From JBJXFE01 sp046153875 (lineage in GTDB: Bacteria > Planctomycetota > Phycisphaerae > Phycisphaerales > UBA1924), in contig JBJXFE010000002.1 of the NCBI GenBank assembly GCA_046153875.1, positions 1 to 60,004 of the forward strand: a stretch of 60,004 nucleotides of DNA, given 5' to 3'. Under the pieces are notes generated by a model that was given only the letters and a program-made list of their open reading frames with translations, was not told the DNA's origin and made no database searches. Both the position numbers and the translations under genes were made by a program. Each line of letters begins with the position of its first letter. Position 1 is the stretch's first letter. Positions 8,061 to 15,558 of the stretch are shown here, piece by piece.

Positions 8061-8351
8061 TTATGATACCACTCTGACCGGGTAGACCGTAACGACGACG
8101 GTCACATGCTCATCTAGCTGGGGCTCCAGAATGACCCTCCACGGGGCGCCATCATGAGTTGTGTGAGCCGCCCACCGTCCGGGCTCGTGGTTGCGGCCGA
8201 TCCGGGCGGCGATTTCGAGCATGGCTCGTACATCGATTTCGGTTACGCCGCGCTGCTCCATGCGCCGGCGCGTGTAGGCGGTGAACTCAAGAGGCCAAGC
8301 CCACCAGTCGGGACGCGGGTGCATGGAGCCATGGTACTGATCCACCGCCAC
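8061..8351 (-). CDS. DUF4258-like small protein
   Basis: A 96-residue protein with LEFTAYTRRRMEQRGVTEIDVRAML, the helix-turn pattern of DUF4258 (FTxHaxxRMxeRgIsxxdV). It ends in two strands (PWRVILEP and HVTVVVTVYPV), as in RelE-like or BrnT-like folds. The annotated start is GTG at 8351, with AAGG a few bases upstream; the ATG at 8324 would give 87 residues and keep the whole domain. It is upstream of and nearly abuts the DUF2283-like gene. Confidence 0.75.
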   Translation of the reverse strand: MAVDQYHGSMHPRPDWWAWPLEFTAYTRRRMEQRGVTEIDVRAMLEIAARIGRNHEPGRWAAHTTHDGAPWRVILEPQLDEHVTVVVTVYPVRVVS

Positions 8352-8360
8352 GTTGCGCCT

Positions 8361-10379
8361 TCAGGGCAGCGCCGCGTCCGGCACCCTGCCGCTCGGCTGA
8401 TCGGTGGATCGCCGCCCTGACAGGGCCTGGTGCTTGCGCAGGTACTCCATGACGACCATCACGACGGTCGCGTGGCTCCAGGTCAGCGGGCTGACGCTCA
8501 TCGGCTCGCCGGTGTAGGGGTGGTACTGCTCGGCGAGCACGCCGGACTCGAATGCCCGGGAGCGGGCCCACTCCAGCAGCGGCAGGGCCTCGCGCAGCTC
8601 GGCGAGGTTCCGGGCCCGGGCGACGGCGTACTGGGCGTGCCAGAGCGTGCAGATGACCCACGGGTTGCCGGGGACCTGGTCGATCTTGTCGCGTTCGACC
8701 TGGTGGAAGTAGTCGCGCTCGTAGCGGGCGCACCCGCCGATCTCCGTCTTGACCCACAGCCTCGACCGCAGCTCGGCCATCTCGGCCTCGACGATCGCGT
8801 CGCGGGGATCAAAGCCGCCGAACGCGAAGAGCGCGTAGCCGGCGGAGTCCGGGGTCATGTCCAGGCGGTAGGTCCCGTCGTCGAGCGGCGTCGCCATGCG
8901 GGCGACGCGCTGGCGCTCCGGGTGCCACATGTTGCGGCGGAGGGCGCCCTTCATCCGCTCGGCGCTCTCGGTGAGCACCGCGGCGCGGTCGAGCTCGCCG
9001 AAGTCGTGGGCGAAGGCGGCGGCCGCGGCGAGCGCCCCGATCGTCGCGCCGACGGTGAAGGAATGGACGCCGCGGCGCTCCTCCCACAAGTCCCACGACG
9101 GCAGCGGCAGCCCGTGGTGGTCGTGGTACGACAGGAGCCACTCGGCCGGGCGGACGACGAGTGGTTCGTACAGCGGCTTGATGAACTCGACGTCGCGGAA
9201 GGTCTCGAAGTGCTTGCGCAGGGCCCAGATGACGAGGGCGGTCTCGTCCTGCTGGATCGGCAGCACCCGCTGCCCGTCGAGCATCCACGGGTGCCAGCTC
9301 GACGCGAGGCGCCCGGTCGGCGAGTACTTGTGGAGGAAGTACCCGTCCTTTTCGATGGTGCCGGCGCAGAAGCGGAAGAAGCTGCGTGAGAGCTCGCCGT
9401 GCCCGGCCAGGATGAGGGCGTAGGCGACGAGCGCGCCGTCGCGCATCCAGCAGTAGGAGTAGTGGTCCCCGCCGAACGCCGTCACGTCGCTGTCGTTGGC
9501 GGCCAGGATCGCGCCGCGGTTGTCGATCTGGGTGCGCAGGATGAGCTGGCTGCGGACGAAGAGGTCGCGGATCGGCTCGGGCAGCGGGGAGGTGTCGGTG
9601 GGCTCCTTGCGGGACCAGAGCCGCCAGTACGCCTCGGTGCGCGCGAGCATCCGGTCGGGCCCCAGGTCCCAGACTCGCCGGTTGAGCTGCTTGACGTCGT
9701 TGTACGAGTGCCCGCACGCGATCCACGTGGTGACGTGGGCCTCGCCGCCGGCGGGGACCTGGAGGTTGAACCCGACGGTGGCGTCGATGGACCCCTGGCT
9801 GATGGCGTTGCGTCCGAGTTGCCCGTCCTCGGCGTCGCGCCAGGTGCCTTCGGCGCCGCCGAGCCGCTTGGTGCCGATCGCCCAGTGGTCGATCCCGCAC
9901 TTGTGCGCGTCGCAGGCGTTGAGCAGGAAGTACGCGTCTTCCTTGTAGACAACGACGCTCGTGGTGCCGGGGTCGTAGTTGGCCGTATCGCCGACGGGCG
10001 AGCCGCGGATGGACGGGTCGATGTGGAAGAAGACACGCACGTCGCGCGGGCGACCCAGAAGGTCGCGGACCACGCACTTGCGCAGGTACACCGGCTCGTG
10101 GCAGTCCACGGCGTCGTGGCAGGTGAGCTCCAGCCCGAGCCGTTCGTTGACGAGACGGACCTCGGTCACGAGCGTGTCGGGCTTGTAGCGGAGCTGGCGC
10201 GTCCAGCTCGGGTCCTCGATCCACGCGAACTGGCCGTCCGCCCACACCCCGAACCGCTGGACGTGCCCGTCGGTGTGGTTGTAGCGCCCCACGAACGGGT
10301 AGTAGATGTCCCGGACGCGGTAGAACCGGTCGAAGGTGATGAGCAGGTCGCCGTTGCCGACCGGGATGTCTCGGGGCAT
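8361..10379 (-). CDS. Glycoside hydrolase family 15 (glucoamylase-like) enzyme
   Basis: A 672-residue GH15 protein acting on alpha-glucosidic links in maltooligosaccharides, glycogen or trehalose. The N-terminal beta-sandwich (residues 1-270) begins PVGNGDLLITFDRFYRVRDI. The catalytic alpha/alpha barrel has CWMRDGALVAYALILAG at about residues 307-323 and LWEERRGVHSFTVGATIGAL near 430-450. No signal peptide is visible, so a cytoplasmic role, for example in storage polysaccharide or trehalose breakdown, is likely. The start ATG at 10379 opens directly into the conserved N-terminal motif. Its downstream neighbour is the DUF4258-like gene, 9 bases away. Confidence 0.9.
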   Translation of the reverse strand: MPRDIPVGNGDLLITFDRFYRVRDIYYPFVGRYNHTDGHVQRFGVWADGQFAWIEDPSWTRQLRYKPDTLVTEVRLVNERLGLELTCHDAVDCHEPVYLRKCVVRDLLGRPRDVRVFFHIDPSIRGSPVGDTANYDPGTTSVVVYKEDAYFLLNACDAHKCGIDHWAIGTKRLGGAEGTWRDAEDGQLGRNAISQGSIDATVGFNLQVPAGGEAHVTTWIACGHSYNDVKQLNRRVWDLGPDRMLARTEAYWRLWSRKEPTDTSPLPEPIRDLFVRSQLILRTQIDNRGAILAANDSDVTAFGGDHYSYCWMRDGALVAYALILAGHGELSRSFFRFCAGTIEKDGYFLHKYSPTGRLASSWHPWMLDGQRVLPIQQDETALVIWALRKHFETFRDVEFIKPLYEPLVVRPAEWLLSYHDHHGLPLPSWDLWEERRGVHSFTVGATIGALAAAAAFAHDFGELDRAAVLTESAERMKGALRRNMWHPERQRVARMATPLDDGTYRLDMTPDSAGYALFAFGGFDPRDAIVEAEMAELRSRLWVKTEIGGCARYERDYFHQVERDKIDQVPGNPWVICTLWHAQYAVARARNLAELREALPLLEWARSRAFESGVLAEQYHPYTGEPMSVSPLTWSHATVVMVVMEYLRKHQALSGRRSTDQPSGRVPDAALP

Positions 10380-10501
10380 GGTCGGCCTTTTCTGCGCGTG
10401 ATCGCGGCGATCCCGGTGGCCCGGCGTGGTGATCCGGTCGGAGTACCCATCGGACCGCGCGTGGGGCGGGATTCAGGGACGCTAGACGCGAAGGGTGCCC
10501 G

Positions 10502-10864
10502 CTACAACTGCCCGGCGGGTTCCTGCTCAGGAATCCGGGGCTGGGAGGCCTCGGAGGCGGCGGCGCCCATGGCCTCGATGCGGGCTTTGGCGTCCCCGAC
10601 CATCGTGATGCGGATCCCGAAGTTCTCGCCGATCTTGACGGCGACGCCGAGGCCGATCGCGCGGTTGTTGACCATCAGGTCGAGGGGCTCGTCGGCCCCC
10701 TTGGGCAGCTCGATGATGGACCCCGGCGCCAGGGCCAGAACCTCGCGCGTGGTCATCTGGCGTTCGCCCAGGCGGACGATCACCGGCACGTCGAGGCGCA
10801 GCACAGCGTTCAGGTCGGTCGGGGGCACGGGAGGGATATCGGTCGGAAAAAGCTCAAAGCTCAA
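10502..10864 (-). CDS. fliN: Flagellar motor switch protein FliN
   Basis: A 120-residue SpoA/FliMN C-terminal domain protein of the flagellar C-ring, which transmits chemotaxis signals to the rotor. Diagnostic strands are LRLDVPVIVRLGERQMTTREVLALAPGS (shown here as the family pattern LxVxVxLG...LxLxxGxIIEL), EPLDLMVNNRAIGLGVAV and GENFGIRITMV. The start is uncertain: the first start codon is TTG at 10864, inside a CTCAAAG-type repeat, and GTG at 10828 is an alternative; neither has a good ribosome-binding site. It is not next to other flagellar genes and lies between fabF and the GH15 gene. Confidence 0.88.
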   Translation of the reverse strand: MSFELFPTDIPPVPPTDLNAVLRLDVPVIVRLGERQMTTREVLALAPGSIIELPKGADEPLDLMVNNRAIGLGVAVKIGENFGIRITMVGDAKARIEAMGAAASEASQPRIPEQEPAGQL

Positions 10865-10880
10865 AGCTCAGAGCTCAAAT
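10847..10880. repeat. CTCAAAG tandem repeat at the fliN start
   Basis: The plus strand reads AAAAAGCTCAAAGCTCAAAG followed by CTCAGAGCTCAAAT, four near-copies of a 7-base word. It overlaps the first codons of fliN. The same word recurs at 13718-13752, directly after another gene. Confidence 0.75.
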
Positions 10881-10944
10881 GGGGGCGAGAACGGAGCGCA
10901 CCGGAGCCTGGAGCGGGAGCGCCAATGTGCGAGAGGAGTCCCGA

Positions 10945-12231
10945 TCAGCCGTCGTACCGGCCCACGATCAGGGTGACGTTGTGACCGCCGAACCCGAACG
11001 TGTTGTTCATGGCGTAGCGGACGCGGCGTTCGCGGGCGTGGTGAGCGACGAAGTCCAGGTCGAATCCTTCGTCGGGCTTGTCGAGGTTGACCGTGGGGGG
11101 GATGACCCCATCGCGCACCGCGTGGATGCAGGCGAGCATCTCGACCGCGCCCGACGCGCCGAGCGTGTGCCCGTGCATGGATTTGGTGGAGCTCATCAGG
11201 AGCCGCCCGCCGCGGCTCTTGCGGGCCTGGTCCCCGAAGACGGAGGTGACGGCCGCGACCTCGGCCTTGTCGCCCAGGGGCGTGGACGTGCCGTGGGCGT
11301 TGATGTACTCGATGTCCGTCGCGTTCAGGCCCGCGTCCTGGAGCGCCCAGCGCATGGAGCGGGCGGCGCCGAGCCCGGCCGCGTCCGGTGCGGTGATGTG
11401 CGACGCGTCGGAGCTGTTCCCGAACCCGAGCAGCTCGGCGTAGATCGTCGCGCCGCGGGCTTTCGCGTGGGCCTCGGTTTCGAGCACGAGCATCGCTCCG
11501 CCCTCGGCCAGGACGAACCCGTCGCGGTCCGCGTCGAAGGGTCGGCTGGCCTTCTCGGGCGCGTCGTTGCGCGTGGACAGGGCCTTCATCGTCATGAACG
11601 CGGCGACGCAGAGGGGTGTGACGGCCGCCTCGGCGCCGCCGACGATCATCACGTCCGCGTGCCCGCGCCGCAGGCAGCCCATCCCGTCGGCGATCGCGTG
11701 CCCGGAGCTGGCGCACGCCGTCGCGTGGGCCGAGGCCGGCCCGCGGAGCCCGTAGCGGATGGAGATCGTGCCGGTGACGGCGTTGACCATGAGCCGCGGG
11801 ACCGTGAACGGGCTGACGCGGTCGGGCCCGCGCTCCTTCATCACGAAGAGCCCGTCCTCGATCGTGCCGATGCCGCCGATCCCGGAGCCGACCACGACCC
11901 CGCAGCGCTCGCCGTCCTCTTTGGTGAAGTCGATGCCGGAGTGCTCGACGGCCTCGACGGCGGCGTAAAGCCCGAGCTGCGTGAAGCGGTCCATCCGCTT
12001 GGCCTCGCGCGGGTCGATCCGCCGGGTGGGGTCCCACCCGCGGACCTGCCCGCCGATGCGGACGGTCCAGCGATCGACGTAGCGCGAAAAACCCTCGGCG
12101 TCGATGCGCCCGATGCCGTTGCGCCCTTCGCGCATGCCGGCCCAGGTCGAGGCGGCGTCGGGCCCGAGGGCGGTGACGGCGCCAAGCCCGGTGATCACGA
12201 TGCGCGGCGTTTCGGCGTTGCGGAGCGGCAT
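10945..12231 (-). CDS. fabF: 3-oxoacyl-[acyl-carrier-protein] synthase II
   Basis: Condensing enzyme that extends acyl-ACP with malonyl-ACP in fatty-acid synthesis. The 428-residue protein carries the active cysteine in ATACASSGHAI (about residue 170), the first catalytic histidine in NAHGTSTPLGDK (about residue 313) and the second in NNTFGFGGHN near the C-terminus. It lies 91 bases downstream of acpP on the same strand, the classic acpP-fabF arrangement. The start ATG at 12231 leads directly into IVITGLGAVTALG. Confidence 0.96.
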   Translation of the reverse strand: MPLRNAETPRIVITGLGAVTALGPDAASTWAGMREGRNGIGRIDAEGFSRYVDRWTVRIGGQVRGWDPTRRIDPREAKRMDRFTQLGLYAAVEAVEHSGIDFTKEDGERCGVVVGSGIGGIGTIEDGLFVMKERGPDRVSPFTVPRLMVNAVTGTISIRYGLRGPASAHATACASSGHAIADGMGCLRRGHADVMIVGGAEAAVTPLCVAAFMTMKALSTRNDAPEKASRPFDADRDGFVLAEGGAMLVLETEAHAKARGATIYAELLGFGNSSDASHITAPDAAGLGAARSMRWALQDAGLNATDIEYINAHGTSTPLGDKAEVAAVTSVFGDQARKSRGGRLLMSSTKSMHGHTLGASGAVEMLACIHAVRDGVIPPTVNLDKPDEGFDLDFVAHHARERRVRYAMNNTFGFGGHNVTLIVGRYDG

Positions 12232-12322
12232 GGTCCCCTTCGGAGCGCGCCGGCGGGCGCACGCGATCGGGACCCCGGGTTCCCGCGATCACCGCGGCCC
12301 CGGCCGGACCCGGCGCCCGGGG

Positions 12323-12571
12323 TTACTCGTTGCCCTGGGCCTGCTTGATGAACTCGATCGCCTGGCCGACGGTCTTGATCTTCTCGGCCTGGTCGTCGGG
12401 GATCGAGGTTTCGAACTCGTCCTCGAACTCCATGACCAGCTCCACCTGATCGAGGCTGTCCGCGTTCAGGTCCTCGACAAAGCTGGTGTTGCGGTTGATC
12501 TTGGCGACGTCCGCCCCGAGCTGCTCGGCGACGATCTTGATGACCTTCGCCTCGATTTCCTGTTCGCTCAT
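12323..12571 (-). CDS. acpP: Acyl carrier protein
   Basis: An 82-residue acidic carrier of fatty-acid intermediates. The phosphopantetheine attachment serine is in DLNADSLDQVELVMEFEDEF (about residue 39). The start ATG at 12571 gives MSEQEIEAKVIKIVAEQL, typical of AcpP; longer upstream reading is not ACP-like. It is followed by fabF on the same strand. Confidence 0.97.
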   Translation of the reverse strand: MSEQEIEAKVIKIVAEQLGADVAKINRNTSFVEDLNADSLDQVELVMEFEDEFETSIPDDQAEKIKTVGQAIEFIKQAQGNE

Positions 12572-12919
12572 CACGGTTGTGTCTCCACAGACAGGTTTGT
12601 TCGGGCCGTCGGCCCACCCACGATCCGGCCCGCCTCGGGCATAGACGTTGATTCTAGCCGACCCCGCACCGCCGCGCCAAACCGACCGGACCCTTCTCGG
12701 ACGCGCGGGGGATGCCCGCGGGTTCGACCCCTGCACGGGGCCGTCGGCACGTTCCGCGCGAGGGGGTGCCGGGCTCCTGCGGGCTCGCCCGGATACGCAT
12801 GAACCGCTGTGTGGACCCGGCGTATCGGATGGACGATACACCGTCGCGTGGATATCGGCTCCGGAGCCCCGGCCCAGGTCCGGACGCTCGCGCGACATCG
12901 GTCAGGAGCGGGGATCGAG
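12572..12919. other. Intergenic region between divergent acpP and DUF1444-like gene
   Basis: About 350 bases with no gene I can support. Short open frames here lack family resemblance and are expected at this GC content. The region must hold the acpP-fabF promoter (minus) and that of the DUF1444-like gene (plus). An AGGAGCGGGG ribosome-binding site precedes the latter. Confidence 0.5.
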
Positions 12920-13717
12920 ATGCCCAACATGCCGCGTGAACCCGGGGCCTTCGTCGAACGCGTGGCCGCCATGCTGCGCACGCTCCACCCGGCCTTCTCG
13001 ATCGAGTCCGGGGCGGCCAAGGAACTCATCATCAACGGGCGGCGGCTGGACCTGGAGAACCTCTACCGGATGGTGAACCACGAGCCGGCCCGCGGGTCGG
13101 AGATCGTGGAGCACTACCTCACGCAGCTCTTCGCCGGCGACGCGGCCCAGCTCGGGCACATGTCGCTGGAGTTCGCCCGCCCGCGGATCATGCCGCGCAT
13201 CCAGCCCGAGGCGATCTTCCAGCACCTGACGCGCGAGCTCGTCGCGCACGTGCCTTTCGTGAACGACACCGTCGTCGTCTTCGTCATCGACCTGCCGCAG
13301 ATGACCGTGAGCATCACGACCGAGCAGATGGTCCGCTGGGGGCTCACCGTCGAGGAGCTCGACGACATCGCCCGCGGCAACCTCGACGCCTACGCCCCGG
13401 AGCTGGAGGTCCAGCTCGTCGAGAGCAAGGAGGGCGGGCGGGCGGCCATTGTTTCCGAGCAGGACGGGTACGACGCGGCACGCCTGCTGCTCACCAGCCT
13501 CTTCAAGCGGCTCGCCCCGCAGCTCGGCGGCAACTTCTACGTCGCGCTCCCGGCGCGGGACATGTTCTTGGCGCTCTCCCACGACCCGGAGCCGTTCGTC
13601 AAGCGCCTGCACGACAGGGTGGAGCAGGACTACAAGCGGCTGCCGTACCCGATCACGTCGGACTTCTTCCTCGTGACGCGCGACGGCGTGGCGGGGACGA
13701 AGGGGATGGCGGCGTAG
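12920..13717 (+). CDS. DUF1444-like protein
   Basis: A 265-residue soluble protein resembling the DUF1444 family: FVERVAAMLRTLHPAFSIE, ELIINGRRLDLENLYRMV, a middle segment PRIQPEAIFQHLTRELVAHVPF (read as separate short motifs) and a C-terminal ITSDFFLVTRDGV. The family's biochemical role is unknown to me. The ATG at 12920 has AGGAGCGGGG upstream and an in-frame ATG four codons later. Nothing in the neighbourhood explains its job. Confidence 0.65.
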   Translation: MPNMPREPGAFVERVAAMLRTLHPAFSIESGAAKELIINGRRLDLENLYRMVNHEPARGSEIVEHYLTQLFAGDAAQLGHMSLEFARPRIMPRIQPEAIFQHLTRELVAHVPFVNDTVVVFVIDLPQMTVSITTEQMVRWGLTVEELDDIARGNLDAYAPELEVQLVESKEGGRAAIVSEQDGYDAARLLLTSLFKRLAPQLGGNFYVALPARDMFLALSHDPEPFVKRLHDRVEQDYKRLPYPITSDFFLVTRDGVAGTKGMAA

Positions 13718-13752
13718 AAAAAACTCAAAGCTCAAAGCGCAAAGCTCAAACT
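13718..13752. repeat. CTCAAAG tandem repeat directly after a stop codon
   Basis: It begins at the base after the TAG of the DUF1444-like gene. It contains AACTCAAAGCTCAAAG, then GCAAAGCTCAAACTC. It is the same word as at 10847-10880, about 2.8 kb away. Confidence 0.75.
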
Positions 13753-13819
13753 CGCGAGAGTGAACGCTTGGCCACATCTACGATCGCTTTGTCCTTCTGC
13801 GGCCTCTGGGGCGACCCGA

Positions 13820-14050
13820 ATGCACACGTGGCTCGTGTGGATCACACTGGCTGGCGCTGCCGTCACGATCGTCGCATCGGCGTGGGCGGTGCTGTTGCTG
13901 TTGCCTGACAGCTCTCGGCCTCGAAGGTTCAGAAACCGGAGAGGTGATTGCGTGTTCATCCTGGGGTTCGCTGCTCTGGCGGGGTTGCTTACCCTCATAT
14001 CGTTCATCGTGTTGCTCGCCGACGCCGCGGTGATGTCGGGGGTGCCATAG
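13820..14050 (+). CDS. Small two-helix membrane protein
   Basis: A 76-residue protein with two hydrophobic segments, about residues 4-27 (WLVWITLAGAAVTIVASAWAV) and 46-68 (FILGFAALAGLLTLISFIVLL). The two are separated by a basic loop (RPRRFRNRRGD), suggesting both ends face outward if the positive-inside rule holds. I do not recognise a family. A GTG at 13760 could add 20 residues. It sits 15 bases upstream of trpG/pabA and is probably co-transcribed. Confidence 0.55.
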   Translation: MHTWLVWITLAGAAVTIVASAWAVLLLLPDSSRPRRFRNRRGDCVFILGFAALAGLLTLISFIVLLADAAVMSGVP

Positions 14051-14065
14051 GCCGTTGAACGCGCG

Positions 14066-14752
14066 ATGATTCTGCTCATCGACAACTACGACTCGTTCAC
14101 CTGGAACCTCGTCCAGCGGCTCGGGGAGTTGGATCCGACTCTTGAAGTGGGGCGCGACCTGCTCGTCGTGCGCAACGACAGGATCACGCCGGACGAGGCG
14201 GACCGGTTGAATGGCGGGCGCGGGCCGAGCCACGTGATCGTCTCACCCGGCCCCTGCTCGCCGGGTGAGGCCGGGGTGTCCTCGGCGATCATCGAGCGGT
14301 TCACCGGTCGCGTGCCGGTGCTGGGCGTCTGCCTGGGGCACCAGTGCATCGGGGCTCTGCACGGCATGACCGTCGCCCGGCATGCCATCCCCATGCACGG
14401 CAAGACCAGCCCCATCCACCACGACGGGCGCGGCGTGTTCCGCGGGATGTCCAACCCGTTCACGGCGACGCGCTACCACTCGCTGGTGGTGCTCGCCGAG
14501 ACGATCCCGGCGCACAAGCCGGGCGGAGACGGCTGGGAAGTCTCGGCGTGGACGGATGAAGACGACGGCCGCGGTGGGACACGCCGCGTCGTCATGGGCC
14601 TGCGCCGCGTGTGGAAGGACCCGAAGAAGCAGCCGGTTGAGGGCGTGCAGTTCCACCCCGAGAGTTTCCTGACAGAAGAGGGTCCGCGGTTGCTGGCGAA
14701 CTTCTTGGGAATGGGCGTCGGTCGTCGCGTCGGTGTGGGCGCGGGGGTGTGA
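14066..14752 (+). CDS. Glutamine amidotransferase of anthranilate/aminodeoxychorismate synthase
   Basis: Class I glutaminase subunit that supplies ammonia to TrpE or PabB. It starts MILLIDNYDSFTWNLVQRLGE, typical of TrpG/PabA. The nucleophile is in GVCLGHQCIG (about residue 92) and the catalytic His-Glu in VQFHPESFLTEEG near the C-terminus. At 228 residues it is slightly longer than average because of an inserted stretch before the C-terminal motif (TDEDDGRGGTRRVVMGLRR). The partner subunit is not in the window, so trpG and pabA cannot be told apart. Its stop overlaps the next start (GTGTGA). Confidence 0.9.
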   Translation: MILLIDNYDSFTWNLVQRLGELDPTLEVGRDLLVVRNDRITPDEADRLNGGRGPSHVIVSPGPCSPGEAGVSSAIIERFTGRVPVLGVCLGHQCIGALHGMTVARHAIPMHGKTSPIHHDGRGVFRGMSNPFTATRYHSLVVLAETIPAHKPGGDGWEVSAWTDEDDGRGGTRRVVMGLRRVWKDPKKQPVEGVQFHPESFLTEEGPRLLANFLGMGVGRRVGVGAGV

Positions 14753-15057
14753 GCGTGAGCGATGCGCGTGATGGACCTGAAGGCAGGTTGAAGATCGCCG
14801 TTGGGGCGTGGACGGACGCCACGGGGACGACGCGGACCAGGCACCCCGAGGTCACGGTCCGCGGCGATGAGGCGGGCTTGCGGTGGCTGACGAGCCGGAT
14901 CGATCAGGTTCTGAAGTGGAGCCGAGACGATCCGTCGTTCCACACGCACATCCTGGACGGCGATTCGCCCGGGATCGTCACGGAACCGCCGAAGGTCATG
15001 GTGACGATCGTGCGGCTGAACGAGCCGGGCGGAGCTGACGACGCCCGCGGCGGCTGA
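14749..15057 (+). CDS. Small unknown protein translationally coupled to the amidotransferase
   Basis: A 102-residue protein starting at a GTG that overlaps the last codons of the preceding gene. It contains HPEVTVRGDEAGLRWLTSRI, FHTHILDGD and PPKVMVTIVRLNEPG. The pattern (a strand, an acidic helix, then a histidine-containing loop and final strand) faintly resembles Imm32-type immunity domains, but I am not confident. The coupling suggests a fixed ratio with the amidotransferase or simply a compact operon. Confidence 0.5.
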   Translation: MSVSDARDGPEGRLKIAVGAWTDATGTTRTRHPEVTVRGDEAGLRWLTSRIDQVLKWSRDDPSFHTHILDGDSPGIVTEPPKVMVTIVRLNEPGGADDARGG

Positions 15058-15104
15058 CGCCTCGATGCCCTGAGGCGTCCGTTTCCGCCGTACACTCCGC
15101 CGCC

Positions 15105-15542
15105 ATGATCACCCCCGCCCCGACCTCGAAGATCGGCCCGAAGCTGGCCCGCGGCGTGCTCGCGGAGGTCGTCGCGCCGACGGCGACGAAACCCGGCTAC
15201 ATCAGGATGACATTCCTGAACACCAACTACGAGCTACACCTGCTCGCGACGGGGCCGATCCACACGCCCGTCGGCAAGCGGCTGATCGGGACAATTCACG
15301 CGAAGGCCAAGCGGATCGACACGGTGGACACCGGCGGGCGCTACGTCGAGCCGGTGTACGGCCGGCCGCGGCGCGTGCAGGGGACGGTGGTCGCGGTCGA
15401 GGGCGGCGAGGTGGTGGTGGACGCGGGGATGCCGATCCACTGCACGCCGACGGACGCACGCCAGCAGGCGTCGGGCTTCGCTCCCGGGGACTTCGTGAGC
15501 TTCGACGTGCTGGACGGGGCGGAGTTCAGGCCGACCGCCTGA
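15105..15542 (+). CDS. Unknown beta-rich 145-residue protein
   Basis: I do not recognise the family. The protein is soluble and strand-rich, with IRMTFLNTNYELHLLATG, KRLIGTIHAKAKRIDTV, RRVQGTVVAVEGGEVVVDAG and GDFVSFDVLDGAEFRP. The middle and C-terminal parts read like two OB-fold-like barrels. The ATG at 15105 follows the previous gene by 47 bases. It converges on the lipoprotein gene at 15559. Confidence 0.6.
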   Translation: MITPAPTSKIGPKLARGVLAEVVAPTATKPGYIRMTFLNTNYELHLLATGPIHTPVGKRLIGTIHAKAKRIDTVDTGGRYVEPVYGRPRRVQGTVVAVEGGEVVVDAGMPIHCTPTDARQQASGFAPGDFVSFDVLDGAEFRPTA

Positions 15543-15558
15543 CCGCGCCGAACGCTGG

